Positions 29,789-41,455 of a DNA stretch of 64,000 nt are shown here, in pieces. The notes under the pieces were generated by a model, which was given only the letters and a program-made list of their open reading frames with translations, had not been told where the DNA came from and made no database searches. Every line of letters begins with the position of its first letter. The stretch's first letter is position 1. The position numbers and the translations under genes were made by a program. Source of the DNA: Trichaptum fuscoviolaceum (lineage: Eukaryota; Basidiomycota; Agaricomycetes; Hymenochaetales; Trichaptaceae); NCBI GenBank assembly GCA_910574455.1, contig CAJSYZ010000007.1, positions 186,001 to 250,000 of the forward strand. The letters are read 5' to 3'.

Positions 29789-31912
29789 ATTGTCTTTCGC
29801 AATGGTAGGAGTTTCAACAGATCTAGTACTTGAGAAGCATTTTCATACCTCACCTGCTCGCGTACTAATACTTATGCTAAGTGGTTGTGCAGTGAGTAGA
29901 GGTGAAGTACTATAGCATTCCGTCGTGGCCACTCGGAGTTCGAGTCACAATCGGGCTCGCCGGTGCCGCTCGGCAAGATCCGTACTATGTACTAGTAGTA
30001 GTACAGGCACTGCAACTTAAACCCGCAATTACAAAGGTAAGCGAATTGTACAGAGAATTGCTTCAGGACTGAGCCTTTCTGAAAACTTGAAGCAGGAGTT
30101 ATTCTACAGCGGCGACGAGAAGCTTGTCGTCGTCAACAACGTTCTCCGAACTGAGCTCTGCTACTCCGAGTCTGCCCAGACGCAGCTCTCTATTCGCGTC
30201 TCCGTCGCTTGCACCTTGCCTATCTATGCGATGCGAACAGTATAAACACTCAAAGACGCCAGCATGCGCTTCTGGACGTTGGTTTGAGTAAATGCGGATG
30301 TAGAGGGTGCCCAGAAAGTTATGTACACGGAAGAAGGCGGGAACAGGTGGATTGTAGCACCACCGACGGCGTCCACTTAACGACGACCAATATCCTCGCC
30401 TTCTCATCATCCCTCTCCTACGCATCCTTGCCTTCACCAGGGCGCGTGGACGGTCTGCAGTGTGTCTAGTCTCGTCTGCCCCAGCTGGATAAGGTGGAAT
30501 GATGGTGCAGACTGCAAGACGTACGCGAATGTCGACGGAGGGCAGCTGTCAGTCCTACACGCTGCGGAACCATCATCTGCCGTACTGCGCGAGGATCTGG
30601 ACGGGACGGTATCTCGAGGAGGGTAGTGTGCTGGGACCATTGTCGAGAACCGAGACAGGGCTTGGTGCAGGGGAATACGATACGTTAACCAGGGTACTAT
30701 ACTAGCTTGGGAAGGGGCGCGGTAGGGCAGGACAACGGGAGGCTTGGGAGAGAAGAAAAATCTACCTTGAGAGTCACCGTCTTCCTCTGCCTTGTCTTTG
30801 GACCCATCAGGGGTCGTCCGGAAAGTTTACGGGTTCCTACAAGGTGCGATTGACTCCCTACCTCAACCGTTTTACGCAAGCGGCTCTGACTCCCTGTTCC
30901 CCCTCTCCCTCGAGGCCTTATAGTCTAGTGAGCACGATATGGCTGTATATGTGAAGCCAACTTGAATTGGAAATAGGCAATGAAATACACTACGGGGTTG
31001 AAGCTGCTTGAACTATTCTTTTCGCATTGTTTGCTTCTTTCCTGCTGTGCTAGTGTCATTCCCGACTGTCTGTTATTCTGTGTCTATGGTTTCTCCGAGC
31101 TGCACTCCTGGGAGTATCAGGTCGTTCAGCTCGCTGCACCTGGTTCTGAGACAGAGGCATTCTGAACTCGACTCGGCTTCTCTCTTGGCTGCGACTACTT
31201 TCCGGATTCGATCATTGTCTGACTCAAGAAGCCAGGACGCACCTATTGGCACCAGCCATGCTGCATATAGCATATGTTAGTGCGTTCACTGCTGTCCACG
31301 ACTTCAGCAACTCCTAGCAAGCGCTTGTCAAGCGTAGAGAGTCCGCGTCCTGCGCCCTGTTGGATCAGGCGAGACACTGGGTCGACTGTCGTTCCTATTT
31401 TCCGTTTATGAACCAAAGCACAATTTCTGTATCCATTCTGTCCAGCTTGTTCTCACTAGCAAACGAAAATCCGTACGCCTAGCTTTGTGCCATCTGGATA
31501 ATTTTAGGGCTCGGATGCTATTCTCGGCCTCGCTGGTTCTGTGAGGGTATAAGTCGGGTGGGCGAGCAAGGTGCAGTGTACTCTCGTCTACTCTTACAAC
31601 AGCTCTTGCCTTCCATGGTTTGAAAGCTCATTCAGGGGAGTGCTTGGCCATTACCGCAACTGTGCATCATGTGAGTTATAAGTACGAGGAGTTATAATGC
31701 TTCACTGACTGATATCTCTTGGTGTAGTGGATCACGGGTATTTTCGCATTGATACGCGGGGGCTCAACAAAAATTACATACCTGCTTCAACAATGTCATG
31801 CAATACGCAGCGCGATAAGTAATGACAAAATTTCAAATCTGTGGTTCAAGTTGTGGTTTTCGTGCTGCCGACGCCGCATGCAACGAGCCCTGGGCCACAA
31901 CCACAGAAACAG
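29789..31912. other. Intergenic region with a decayed gene fragment
   Basis: Mostly no gene. Around 30430-30600 the sequence resembles 24860-25040 of the His-rich gene (GGCGCG(C/T)GGACG...TGCAGTGT and GTCGAC(C/G)(C/G)GGAGGGCAGCTG, followed by TACACGC/TACGCGC), so a broken relative of that gene may lie here. Nothing was recognised at 30700-31900. Confidence 0.35.
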
Positions 31913-31920
31913 TATAAATA
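31913..31920 (+). promoter_or_regulatory. TATA box of F-box gene 2
   Basis: TATAAATA, 47 bp before the start codon. The paralogue at 35931-37569 has the same octamer, but displaced by a transposon. Confidence 0.65.
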
Positions 31921-31966
31921 TGATGGTTTTTCTCGAACAGTTGAAACGCTTTACACTCACACTACA

Positions 31967-33586
31967 ATGAAAGACAGGATGCCTGTCTACTTTAATGAAA
32001 GTCGCGAAACCATCGACCTCTTGCGCCGTATAGTCGACAAGCTGGACGAGGCGAGCGGATGCATACGTGCTGAAGAATTGTGGGATGGCGTGCTAAGGTA
32101 TGTGATGGCCCATTGTTGTAATCCTCTGCTCCCCTAAAGATCCATTGTACTATATAGCGTCCCTTCAAACGTGCGGAGTTCCAACCCCACTGTTGCCAGG
32201 CATGGCATGAGACAAATGAAAGGGCTTTCTGATGCGTTCCATTCCTTCATGTCCACTTTGGTCTCCACATACAAATCCCACATCTCCACAACCCGTCGTC
32301 TTATCGGTATTCCGCGCCTCACTGTTGAAAGCCTTCCGAACGAGATCATCCATCATATTGTGAAAGACGCATTTGACTGCACGGACCCGCATTCGCTTGT
32401 CCGACACTCTCACATCTCCAGAAAATTTAGAGACATCATTCTGTATTCGCCTTCTCTATGGGCGTCAATACCGCTAACCCTCGACATACCTCCCTGGCTA
32501 ATTGCGACAATCATAGGCCGGAGCGCTGAGCTGGGGCTTTCCGTGGACATCGAGCTTGATGGATCCACAGAATTATTCTACACGGCGGGGAACGAACTGA
32601 ATTCCGAGTCTGTGCTATCCAGACTTTCAATGATGTTCAAACATCATCAAAGATGGAAAACCTTGACGATGACACTCGAGGGCGGAGCAGCAAGCTTCGT
32701 TCGAGAGAATTTCCCGGTTGTTAATCTTGAAGCAATCCGTGTCCTTCGAGTTAAAGATTACGAGCAGATGGACGAAGATTTCTTCCAGCATTGGCAAATC
32801 CCGTTGCTCGACGAACTGGAGTTCCTGCTGGACACGCAAAGCCGACTTCTTTCCCCCAGAATGGCAAGTCAGACACTGCGTATGTGTACGCTGCATTTAT
32901 ACAACCTAGACAACGCACAAATAATAAACGTAGCGGCATTCTTGAACGCAGCAAGTAATCTATGCTCCCTAGATATGCATTTGACTGACATGCAACATGC
33001 GACTGTTCCGGAGATAAGGTTACCCTGCCTTGAACACCTTAATATCCAGATTAATTACGACGAAGACTTTGGGCCTGCTGGGAATCTTCTCAAAGCTATT
33101 CGATGTCCAGGTCTGAAGCACCTTTCTGTAGCGGCAAGGACATATGCAGATTACTCAGAGGTGACCGACAATATGCGAGAGCGCTATCCGGAGCTCACAT
33201 CCTTCACGATACTCATCATCCGCCCTAATCCGAGTCTGAAATTCTTCTTTGACGACATAATACGCCCATTACCGAGTACAATTAAAAGCCTGAAGGACGA
33301 GTCGGCACACAATCTAACTCACATGGTTCTTCAAGCATCAAGAACAAGTGATATTGGATCATCAAACTTCCGCACCTTCTACGAAAACCTCACGCACCTG
33401 GATTTGAAGAACTGTACTATTTTGGATGAAAGTTTCTATGCCAAACTTTCCGAAATTCTCCGGAGTACCCGCGTATCCCTGAATTATTTCCGGCCTGCCA
33501 TGCGTAAGGGGGTCGTAGAGGTCGAGGAGGATAAAAATGCAATAATGACATTGCAGAAAGCGGGGGTGCTGGTTGATTTGAATTAG
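31967..33586 (+). CDS. F-box/LRR-like protein (gene 2, intact)
   Basis: Two exons, 31967-32097 and 32158-33586, joined over a 60-bp intron (GTATGT...TATAG), give 519 residues. Exon 1 encodes a short N-terminal region conserved in the paralogues (FNESRETIDLLRRIVDKLDEASG, then EELWDGVL). The F-box-like region (LTVESLPNEIIHHIVKDAFD, about residues 97-117) would bind Skp1 in an SCF ubiquitin ligase. The rest is made of irregular leucine-rich repeats (VAAFLNAASNLCSLDM, LPCLEHLNI, CPGLKHLSV, YENLTHLDLKNCTI), presumably the substrate-binding part. All frames are open and the splice signals are canonical, which makes it the best intact member of the cluster. The substrate is unknown. Confidence 0.85.
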
Positions 33587-33962
33587 ATTTCCTAGCTACA
33601 ATGGCTGACACAGTGTATTTTCAGCTTGACGCTACTAGAATAGACTAGCAATAGCATCTGTTATCAGTGATTGGTGACACTCGTTCTCCGTGTCGAGCGC
33701 ACGCACTGGGTAACGGACGAGGAAGAGAGTCGCAGTCCGCACCCCAGCTCAACCGCAGTGATTCTCTCCCGAAACGCCCGAAACTTAAGTTGGAAGCACT
33801 TTGGAGTCTTGCTCATGGAAGGTTCATTGCGCCATTTCTCCATCATGATGTTGAATACATGGGGATGCCGGAGATATTAATGTCAAACTGGGAGATTCAT
33901 ATGTGAGTAATAAGAACCTTGGGATTTGCTACTAGTACTCGCTTCCACACATAGTTCAGCTA
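33587..33962. other. Convergent intergenic spacer
   Basis: Separates the stop codons of F-box genes 2 and 4. No gene seen. Confidence 0.5.
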
Positions 33963-35901
33963 CTACTCTAAGACTGCTGCATTCCGCAGTATAACTTTTG
34001 CTTTTACTTCTTCCATCCGTGACCTCTTCTTTTCGTCCTTGTCATCTTCATCTGCTCCATCATTATCACTTTCCCTCTCGTCGCCTCCAACATATTCACT
34101 TTCTCCGTCGGTTTCATCCTCATCCTCTTCATCATCCGTCACGCGTCTAAACCGATCCAGCTTCACGCCCAGTCTCTTTAGGACGCGCGAAAGAGCTGAA
34201 TAGAAGTGCTCATCGAAGGCGAGCTTGGCACTGCTCTTCCGGATGATCAACTCACTGAGTTCTGGCAGCGCATACTCAGAATAGCTGTACTGACTGTCGT
34301 CGTAGAAGTCTACGTTATGGATCGTGAGCTTCTCTATTGATGTTGGTAGTTGCCAAAATATATCGCCGGGAAAGAACTTGATCAGGTGATGATCAGAAAA
34401 AGGAGTGCTCTCCTCCGACTGGAGCTCATCGCCATCACTGTCATCGGGTGATTGCGAATGGATAGGTTCGACCTTGAACTCGAATATTCGAGGGGGAGAA
34501 GATGGATGTCTTTGTAGAAACTGCGCTACTTCCTGGTACGCCGCACGGGTGCAATCTTGCACAATGTCTTCCACACCGTCGAACCCGGTGTAGAGGTACA
34601 AAACGTCGAGATATTGACAGGTGAGGGCGTTGAGGAATCTCCCGAGGGCACGTGCGTCGATGTTGTGAAGCCTTAACGAAAGATAATCGAGTCTAGGCAG
34701 CACTACGCTCGGTAGCTCGGAGTTCGCGAGTGGGCTTGTAGCGGAGTCACTTAGACCAAGATCTCTTAGTGACAGTCTACTCAATCTAGGAGTAGAAGCT
34801 AAAGAAAACAGCACACGGGAGATTTCGCAGCCGCGCAATTCCAAAGTGCACTGTCTTAAAAATTTGCCAGAGATTAAAGGTGGTGGGGGAGCGTGTGCGG
34901 AGCAGTAGAGAAATGACAGCTTCGGAATAGTCCAGTTTTGAATAAGACAGGAGGACCTTGTGTAGCTGTCGGAGTGCGCATGATCGTACGTGAGCCACAT
35001 ATTGCGGGTGCGAGAAAGGGTAAGACGCGGGTAGTGCGCGAGGATGTACCGTGCAGAGGCGTCTGAGATACGGAACGTGACATCTTCCCACCTGCGGCTG
35101 CAGGAGAACAGCGCATGGATGATGCCTGCATATTTTGCGTCTATCAATGGGTAGCAATGCCCGTTGGCTATCGTGACATCGAGGTTGAGGGTGCCGCTCC
35201 TCCGCACGACCATATTGATAGACCGCTGGCTCATAGACGTGCTCAGATCGACTTCGGCCCATATCCGCGGTGCACTCCACACGATGTTCGCGAGCCTGCG
35301 GCACACGAGGAGGAGGGACCGGAGCTGGTGTAAGCGATCATATGATGAGCCCACGGCATATTGCACGGAAAGCGCAATGAGCTCATCCGGAAGGTCTTTG
35401 AATGTTGCTAAGTAGCGAATGGCGGTGGGCGTGGGCGCGGTGTTGGCGGGTGAAAGAGGGTGAGGAGGGGACGTTTGGTCACTGGGATGCTCCTCCGAGC
35501 GTGCCCTCGTAGTTGAAGTCAAGTCTTTACTACTGCCCATAGCCTTGGCACTATTTCGCAGTATCAGTAACGGAATACCGCTGGTCCGAGAGATGTGAAA
35601 GGAGGTTCTCACACTTTGCAATCGTCCTGCTGCTCATCTGAGCCACCGATATCGAGTTTGGTCTCCTCATGATTGACGTTATCAGTAGTCACATTCAGAG
35701 AACCGCGCATATCTAGCTTCAAAATAGTACCTTTGAGAGTTTGTACTTCGAAGATCCTCACCGTGTAGCTTTTATGGTGTTCCTTTGAAGTGAAGATATC
35801 TGGAGAGAAGAAAGGAAAGATGACGGTGGCTCAGAGGCAAGGTAGCGATTTCAATTGAGTTTTACGTACTAAGGCTTACATACATATATCTCTGGTAACA
35901 T
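33963..35901 (-). CDS. F-box-like protein with acidic C-terminus (gene 4)
   Basis: The main exon 33963-35550 encodes an F-box-like start (FKDLPDELIALSVQYAVGSS, then LLLVCRRLANIVWSAPRIWAEVDL), leucine-rich repeats (LSRLSLRDLGLSD, LPRLDYLSLRLHN) and a long acidic tail (DDEEDEDETDGESEY ... DNDGADEDDKDEKK). Upstream, a 62-bp intron (GTGAGA...AATAG) and an open exon 35613-35799 fit in phase. A first exon, 35880-35901, starting at an ATG is possible but weakly supported. With all three the total is 1797 nt, about 598 residues. If the upstream exons are wrong, translation would start at the Met at 35540. It is more distant from genes 1-3 than they are from each other. Its tentative start lies only 29 bp from the stop of gene 3. 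Confidence 0.7.
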
Positions 35902-35930
35902 TTCATCATTGTGCACGCTACTCCTTGTGG

Positions 35931-37569
35931 TCAAGACATCAAAGTCAATACCCCCGCGTTCTGCAATGTCTTTATTGCACTTTTCTCCTCCTGATTATAT
36001 ATGTCATATGTCCGCATCCAATAATTCAGGGATACGTGGATACTCCGGAGAATCTCGGAAAGTTTGGCATAGAAGCTCTCCTCCAGGGTGGTGCAGGTCT
36101 GCAAATCCAGGTGTGTGAGGTTCTCGTAGTAGGTACAGCACTTTGATAGTCCAATATCGCTTGTCCGTGATGCTTGAAGAGCCATGCGAACTGTATTGGA
36201 TTCCGCCGCGACCTTTAGCTTCCTCGTTGTGCTTGGTAATGGGCGTATTATGTCGTCAAAGAAGAAAACTTCTTCGGGGCGATGCAGATTAACACTGAGC
36301 AGTGTGAAGGTCGTGAGCTCCGGATAGCGCTCTCGCATAGTGCCGGTCAACTCAGAGTACTCTGCTTGCGTACGTGCCGTTAGAGACAAGCGTGCCAAAG
36401 CGGGACACAGGATGGCTTTAAAAAGATTCGCAGCCGGCCGAAAGCCCTTGCTGCCGCTATCATATTTGATGTCGAGGTCTTCAAGGCTGGATAGCCTTAT
36501 CTCCCGAAACTCTGCATTCCCGACGTCACCATCAGGACTCACAACTACCTTCAGGGTGTGTAAGTTAGTAGCTGCGCTCAAGAATGTCGCCACCTTCTTC
36601 ATTTGTGCGTTGCGTAGGTCATATATCACGAGCGAGCAGACGCGCAGCGTTTGGCTTGCCAAACGCGAGCAAAGAAGCCGACTTCGCATCCCCAGATCGA
36701 GCTCCAGTTCCTCGAGTGGGGCGATTTGCCATTGCTGCAAGAGACCGCCCACCGACTGATCGAATTCATGAACGCGGAGAACACGAAGGGCTTTAAGGTT
36801 GACAAGAGGAAACTTCTCTTGAAGGAAGCTTGCCGTCTCTGAGTACTCCTCAAAATCTATTGTCAAGTCTTTCCATCTCTGCTGATGTGCGAACATAAAC
36901 GAAAGTCTGGATAGCGCGGACTCGGGGCTCAGTCTGATCCCATCCGTGCGAAAGAATCTACCAGAGTATGGTCCAGTAGTGGCGACGTAAAGTTTTATGT
37001 CAACGGAAAGCCCCAGCTCAGCGCTCCGGTCTATGATTGTCTCAATGAAGCCCGTAGGTATCTTGAGAGTGAGCGGCATTGACGCCCATAGAGAAGGCGA
37101 ATACAGAATAACGCTTCTGAACTTTCGGGAGATGTGAGAGTATCGGTCAAGCGAAAGCGGCTTTGCGCAGTCCAATGCGTCCTTCACAATATGATGAATG
37201 ATTTCGTTCGGAAGGCTTTCGACAGTGAGGCGCGGAATACCGAGAACTCGACGAGTTGTGGAGATGTGGGATTTGTATGTTGAAACCAGAGTGGACATGA
37301 ACGACTGGAGTACATCAGTTATCTCTTTCATTTGTCTGATACCATGCCTTGCAACAGTCGGGTCGGAGCTTCGCACGTTTGAGGGAATGCTATATAGTAC
37401 ATTGAATCTTCAGGAGGAGCAGAAGAATATAACATTAGGCTATCACATACCTTAGCACGCCATCCCACAATTCTTCAGCACCTATGCATCCGTTCATCTC
37501 GTCCAGTTTGTCGACCACACGGCGCAAGAGGTCAATGGTTTCTCGAGTTTCGTGAAAAAAGACGGTCAT
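35931..37569 (-). CDS. F-box/LRR-like protein (gene 3)
   Basis: Two exons, 37451-37569 and 35931-37389, over a 61-bp intron (GTATGT...TATAG), give 525 residues. The layout matches gene 2: N-terminal FHETRETIDLLRRVVDKLDEMNG, F-box-like LTVESLPNEIIHHIVKDALD, then leucine-rich repeats (LPLVNLKALRVLRV, FLSAATNLHTLKV, LSSLEDLDI, YENLTHLDLQTCTT). The codon aligned to the first Met of gene 2 reads GTG here, so the Met at 37569 is taken as start. The coding region is intact, but a 1.3-kb TIR element separates it from its TATA box, so expression may be altered. Confidence 0.82.
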
Positions 37570-37594
37570 CGTTTCTTTCACTGGGGTGGGAGCT

Positions 37595-38912
37595 CAGGAA
37601 CCCCATGGGCTTGGTTTGAACCAAAGACAGGATTTTCGACAATTTTGGTAGAAATTGCAGGTCGTTTCATCTATTACTACCAATTTACAGTATCAGTATT
37701 AACTGTAGATACTACCAATATTTACTACCAGTGAATAATCTCATTATTTATTATCATTATACTCTCAATACCAATACATGGATATTCTACAAAAGAATAC
37801 ATGGATATTCTACAAAAGTAAACAAGCTTCCTCTCCCTGCCCACAGTGCACGACCACCTCTTTCTTCCTGTCCACACTCCATACAGCACGGCGCACGCTG
37901 TCGATAATTCCCAAAAAATTAACAACAAGTGATTCCTTCTTGAAGTTGACATTGTATGGCTGATTCCCGTCAGAATAAATGTTGATGAGCAAGGAAGCGA
38001 CCTGTAGGATGGGCTCTGTGGTAGTGTGGCGGAAGGGGAGTAGAGGCGAGGGTGAGGAGGTAAGTCGCGATGACCTGGAACAAATGAAGTTGAGGATGAG
38101 CCAGACCATAATACTATGAAAATAACGAACCCGAAGCTACTCGCCTTAGGTCACACAAGCACCACAACCTCCCACATCTCCTTCCTCCTCTCCTGAGCAG
38201 AGCCCACCTCCGGTTTGGCCTTCCCAGCACGTCCTACCAGGTATGCTCATGCGCGGACACGTCTGCCTGCATGTCTTTGTTGGATGGGAAAGGAAGATAT
38301 TGTTGAGGCACTCGTGAGCGCAGACGTGGATTGCACCGAGGGCTGGAGTCATCAATGGATGAGCGGGTGGCAACGCGATTGTGGTGGAGGAGGAGGCATT
38401 GAGAGAGGTAGATGTAGGCGGGAGGATAGACGGGAGGAAGGCAGACGTATGTAGTACGGACTTGAAAATTTTGCTTACTCCGGTTCCCGGTGGAGTACAG
38501 TCACCGGTACCGGTTTTACCCAAAATGGTAATTTTACACACACCGAGACCCACCCTAAGCTGGGACATAGAACAATACATAAAACCCTTTTAATGTGATT
38601 TCTTTCTTGTATTCGTACTTCTACAATGTAATTACTACCTACAACTGTACCAATTATCTATATTAAAATAAATACCACTGATTACGACCGAATCATATTT
38701 TGTGCCAACAATAAGTACCAGTAATTGCTACCAAAAGTATATTAACTACCACAAGTTACTACCACGGCTGTAGTTACTACCACTAATTACTACCAAAAGC
38801 ATATTTACTACCAATGTTTACTACCAATGTCACAATTTCTACCAATAATTACTTACTACCAAAATTGTCGAAAATCCTGTCTTTGGTTTAAACCAAACCC
38901 CTGGGGTTATTG
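37595..38912. mobile_element. TIR DNA element in the 5' leader of F-box gene 3
   Basis: Inverted repeats of about 60 bp start CAGGAACCCCATGGG and CAATAACCCCAGGGG and share ACCAAAGACAGGATTTTCG. They hold a palindrome, TTTGGTTTAAACCAAA (perfect on the right). The flanks carry the 7-bp duplication GGGAGCT (37588-37594 and 38913-38919). Subterminal regions are packed with TACTACCA words, likely transposase contact sites. The interior (about 37800-38580) has only short frames and no transposase. Confidence 0.82.
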
Positions 38913-38945
38913 GGGAGCTTCAAGGAAGAATCCCCAGAGCTCACG

Positions 38946-38953
38946 TATTTATA
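38946..38953 (-). promoter_or_regulatory. Displaced TATA box of F-box gene 3
   Basis: TATAAATA on the minus strand. If the TIR element is removed it lies about 60 bp from the start codon of gene 3, close to the spacing in gene 2. The transposon therefore sits downstream of the core promoter, in the 5' untranslated region. Confidence 0.55.
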
Positions 38954-39956
38954 CTTTTATTCAGTGGTTCAGGATTAAATTGTGGCTCAGGGTCGGGGGC
39001 GCACGTATGCCTACACGCGGCTTTGGTAACCACAAGTTGAACCACAACCACAAATTCGCGTTGAACGTGCAGGTGAAGCGTACAAGCTCAACAATAAATG
39101 CACACTGGAAGCGAATGGGTTGTGGAGAGATAGAGTAAATGGTGGGTCACCTTGTAGAAACACCATGTGATAGACATGGGAGACAAGACATACATACCAT
39201 GGTTCGACCTCCAGTGGTCAAAGCACCAGGAGACTAATAACGGATCTTACTTACCTCCATCGCAGCCTGAGCTCCTTCAAAGCTGACCCATTGGTACTTG
39301 AGTTGGGACAGCAACGAATGTGGGTCTAGAGGTGGAATCGAGTTCTCGAGTTTTGTTAACGAGGCCTTTTTGAATACGTCGAATGGTGATCGTCTGAGAA
39401 AAAAGTGAGAATGATGTGCCCCGCCGACTCGGAGTCAGAAGTTGGCTGCCGGTGGACTCGGAGCCGGCGGCGCGGACTCGGAGACAACTTGAACTTGAAG
39501 AAGCCTGAGTAGTATTTCCCACGCGTGTTTTCTCTCATGCCAGTGGCAGCCAAAATAGGAAGGTATCCTGTGCCAGTGACTGCCAGTGTCACTTGAGTCA
39601 CCGCTTTTTACACCCACCTCAGGCTGTATTGTTGAACTTGTACTTCCTCCACCGTTTTCCTCGAGGAAGCCCAAGAAACCTACGGCGACGTGGGCGAACT
39701 ACACAACCTCGCTATCGCTCGGAATTACAGGCCCAGACGAGGAACGAAATTACCTGAGCTCGAACGTTGAAAGACTCAGTGTTTAGTAGGCGATTGGAAA
39801 GTTGTTGCACCACCCCCCTCCGCGGTTCCCCGGTCACTCAAAAGAAGGCGTGCTTTAAGGCGGACAGCCGCAGACTCGGACCCGAGAGGCGAAGATAGAA
39901 AGTGTGGTGGATGAGGAGGAGTGCTAGCCTGAGTGGGCTTGAAACAGTTTGAATGT
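38954..39956. other. Intergenic upstream region, no gene seen
   Basis: The first 150 bp have the same flavour as the promoter of gene 2 (repeated CCACAACCACA-type words). Short frames at 39277-39674 overlap each other on one strand and show no domain. Confidence 0.4.
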
Positions 39957-40320
39957 GTCTCGATCTCTTGAAATTTCGTGAGTTCCTTCTTTCCGTTACC
40001 GATTCCGAGTCCTTGGAAATCAGGTATCACGAAGTTTTTAAATGTTTCTTCAGAGAAATGAAGACAGCTTCAAAATGACTGTGACTCAATCTCTTAAAAT
40101 TTCGTGAGTTCCTTCTTTCCGTCTCCTCGGAAATCAAATATCACAAAGTCTTCACAATGCTTCTTCAGAGAAATGAAGACAGCTTCAAGATGACTGTGAC
40201 TCGATCTCTTAAAATTTTGTGAGTTCTTTTTTCCGGATCAACTTCGGAAATCAGATATAACAAAGTCTCCCAATGCTTCTTCAGAGTAATGAAATCAAGA
40301 AGACAACTTCAAGATGAACT
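39957..40320. repeat. Minisatellite, about 115-126 bp unit, three copies
   Basis: Three head-to-tail units start near 39959, 40085 and 40200. Each contains (T/C)GATCTCTT(A/G)AAATTT(C/T)GTGAGTTC and CTTCTTCAGAG(A/T)AATGAA. The third unit has a small insertion. Confidence 0.75.
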
Positions 40321-40438
40321 TTACTTGATTTCGTACTAAAGCGGATTTATTCTCTTCCATCAGAATCAGAGCGCTGCGCAGTGTGACTCGGACTTGCAGG
40401 CGGTGGGCGGTGAGTGCTCTTTCGAATAATTCAGAAGA

Positions 40439-40825
40439 ATGGTTCAAACAGCTTCAAGTTATAAAAGGAGGACAGAATATCTCTTTGCTAAATATCCTAT
40501 GCTCGCGCGATCATTAACTGTCATGCTACTCAACATTATAACCTTTATCCTGCACTTCATAGCAGCATTTATGTCTAATTGCGGAGTCCAAGTCGGAGGA
40601 AGGCGCAAGTTGGACAAAGAGGACACGATCGACAAAGGTGATTCAAGCCGTTTACTATCTCAGTACAGAATGAAAGCTGACCCTTTGTTTCCTACAGTAT
40701 ACGATAGACTCTGTTACGTTCACGGCTTCGGAAGACTTATCACGGAAATGATAAGTGACAAAAGCGTTGTTTGTGAACAAACAAGTGGTGAGATAAGAGT
40801 GGGCGCTTTAACGAGGCTCTCTTAA
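40439..40825 (+). CDS. Short hypothetical protein (weak)
   Basis: 128-codon frame with one hydrophobic stretch (LARSLTVMLLNIITFILHFIAAFM) followed by a charged part. No family or paralogue was recognised and no promoter evidence exists. It may be chance. Confidence 0.2.
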   Translation: MVQTASSYKRRTEYLFAKYPMLARSLTVMLLNIITFILHFIAAFMSNCGVQVGGRRKLDKEDTIDKGDSSRLLSQYRMKADPLFPTVYDRLCYVHGFGRLITEMISDKSVVCEQTSGEIRVGALTRLS

Positions 40826-41455
40826 GCTTGGAAGTCGTGGGTGAACAGAGTCTTTGGCACGATGGTGTGAAAGACTATAGGAGGATTGACTTAAGTGTCA
40901 TCCGAAGGCCTATGTACAGTGGTTTATATACTACAGAGGGAGAAGGTATAAATAAAGTGCGCTTCCGGGGCTAACTGGGGCTAGCTGGGGCTACCTAGGG
41001 CTAACTGAGGCTAACTGGGGCTAACTGTGAAACAGGGGAAGCGGGGCTAGCTGGGGCTAACTGGGGCTAACTGGGGCTATGGTAAAGCAAAGGGGCAAGG
41101 AAAATAAAGAGGCAGTGAAAAGGGGCTACCTGGGGCACCAAAGGTTAAAGGTAAAAAGGCTAAATGGTAAAGTCGGAGTGCAAAGGTAAAATATAACCGA
41201 ATCGGGTCGCGTGAGGTAAACAAAGGTAAATAAGGGTCCGCATGCTTGATGCATAACAGTACCCTGTCTCTAAGCTTGAAATTCCGTAGTAGCAAGACAT
41301 TGCGAATGCGAGAATTTCAAAGACAAATACAATGCTTATAGGATCAAGTTAAGATCAATAATGGATGAAGCATGAGAGAGATAGAGATAGAAATCGAATG
41401 CTATAGGGTCAAATTAAGACCAATAATAAGAAAAGCAATCAAATAAGTAGACCGT
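40826..41455. repeat. Intergenic with an 11-bp tandem repeat
   Basis: From about 40967 to 41079 the unit GGGGCTAACTG and variants recurs ten or so times, interrupted once by TGAAACAGGGGAAGC. No gene is seen in the rest. Confidence 0.6.

Noticed and set aside
29930..29975. tRNA gene near a GAGTTCGAGTCAC motif
   Set aside because: Only a T-loop-like word is present; no acceptor, D-arm or anticodon arm can be built around it.
40920..41085. CRISPR-like array at the GGGGCTAACTG repeats
   Set aside because: Contiguous 11-bp units without unique spacers; a simple eukaryotic minisatellite.
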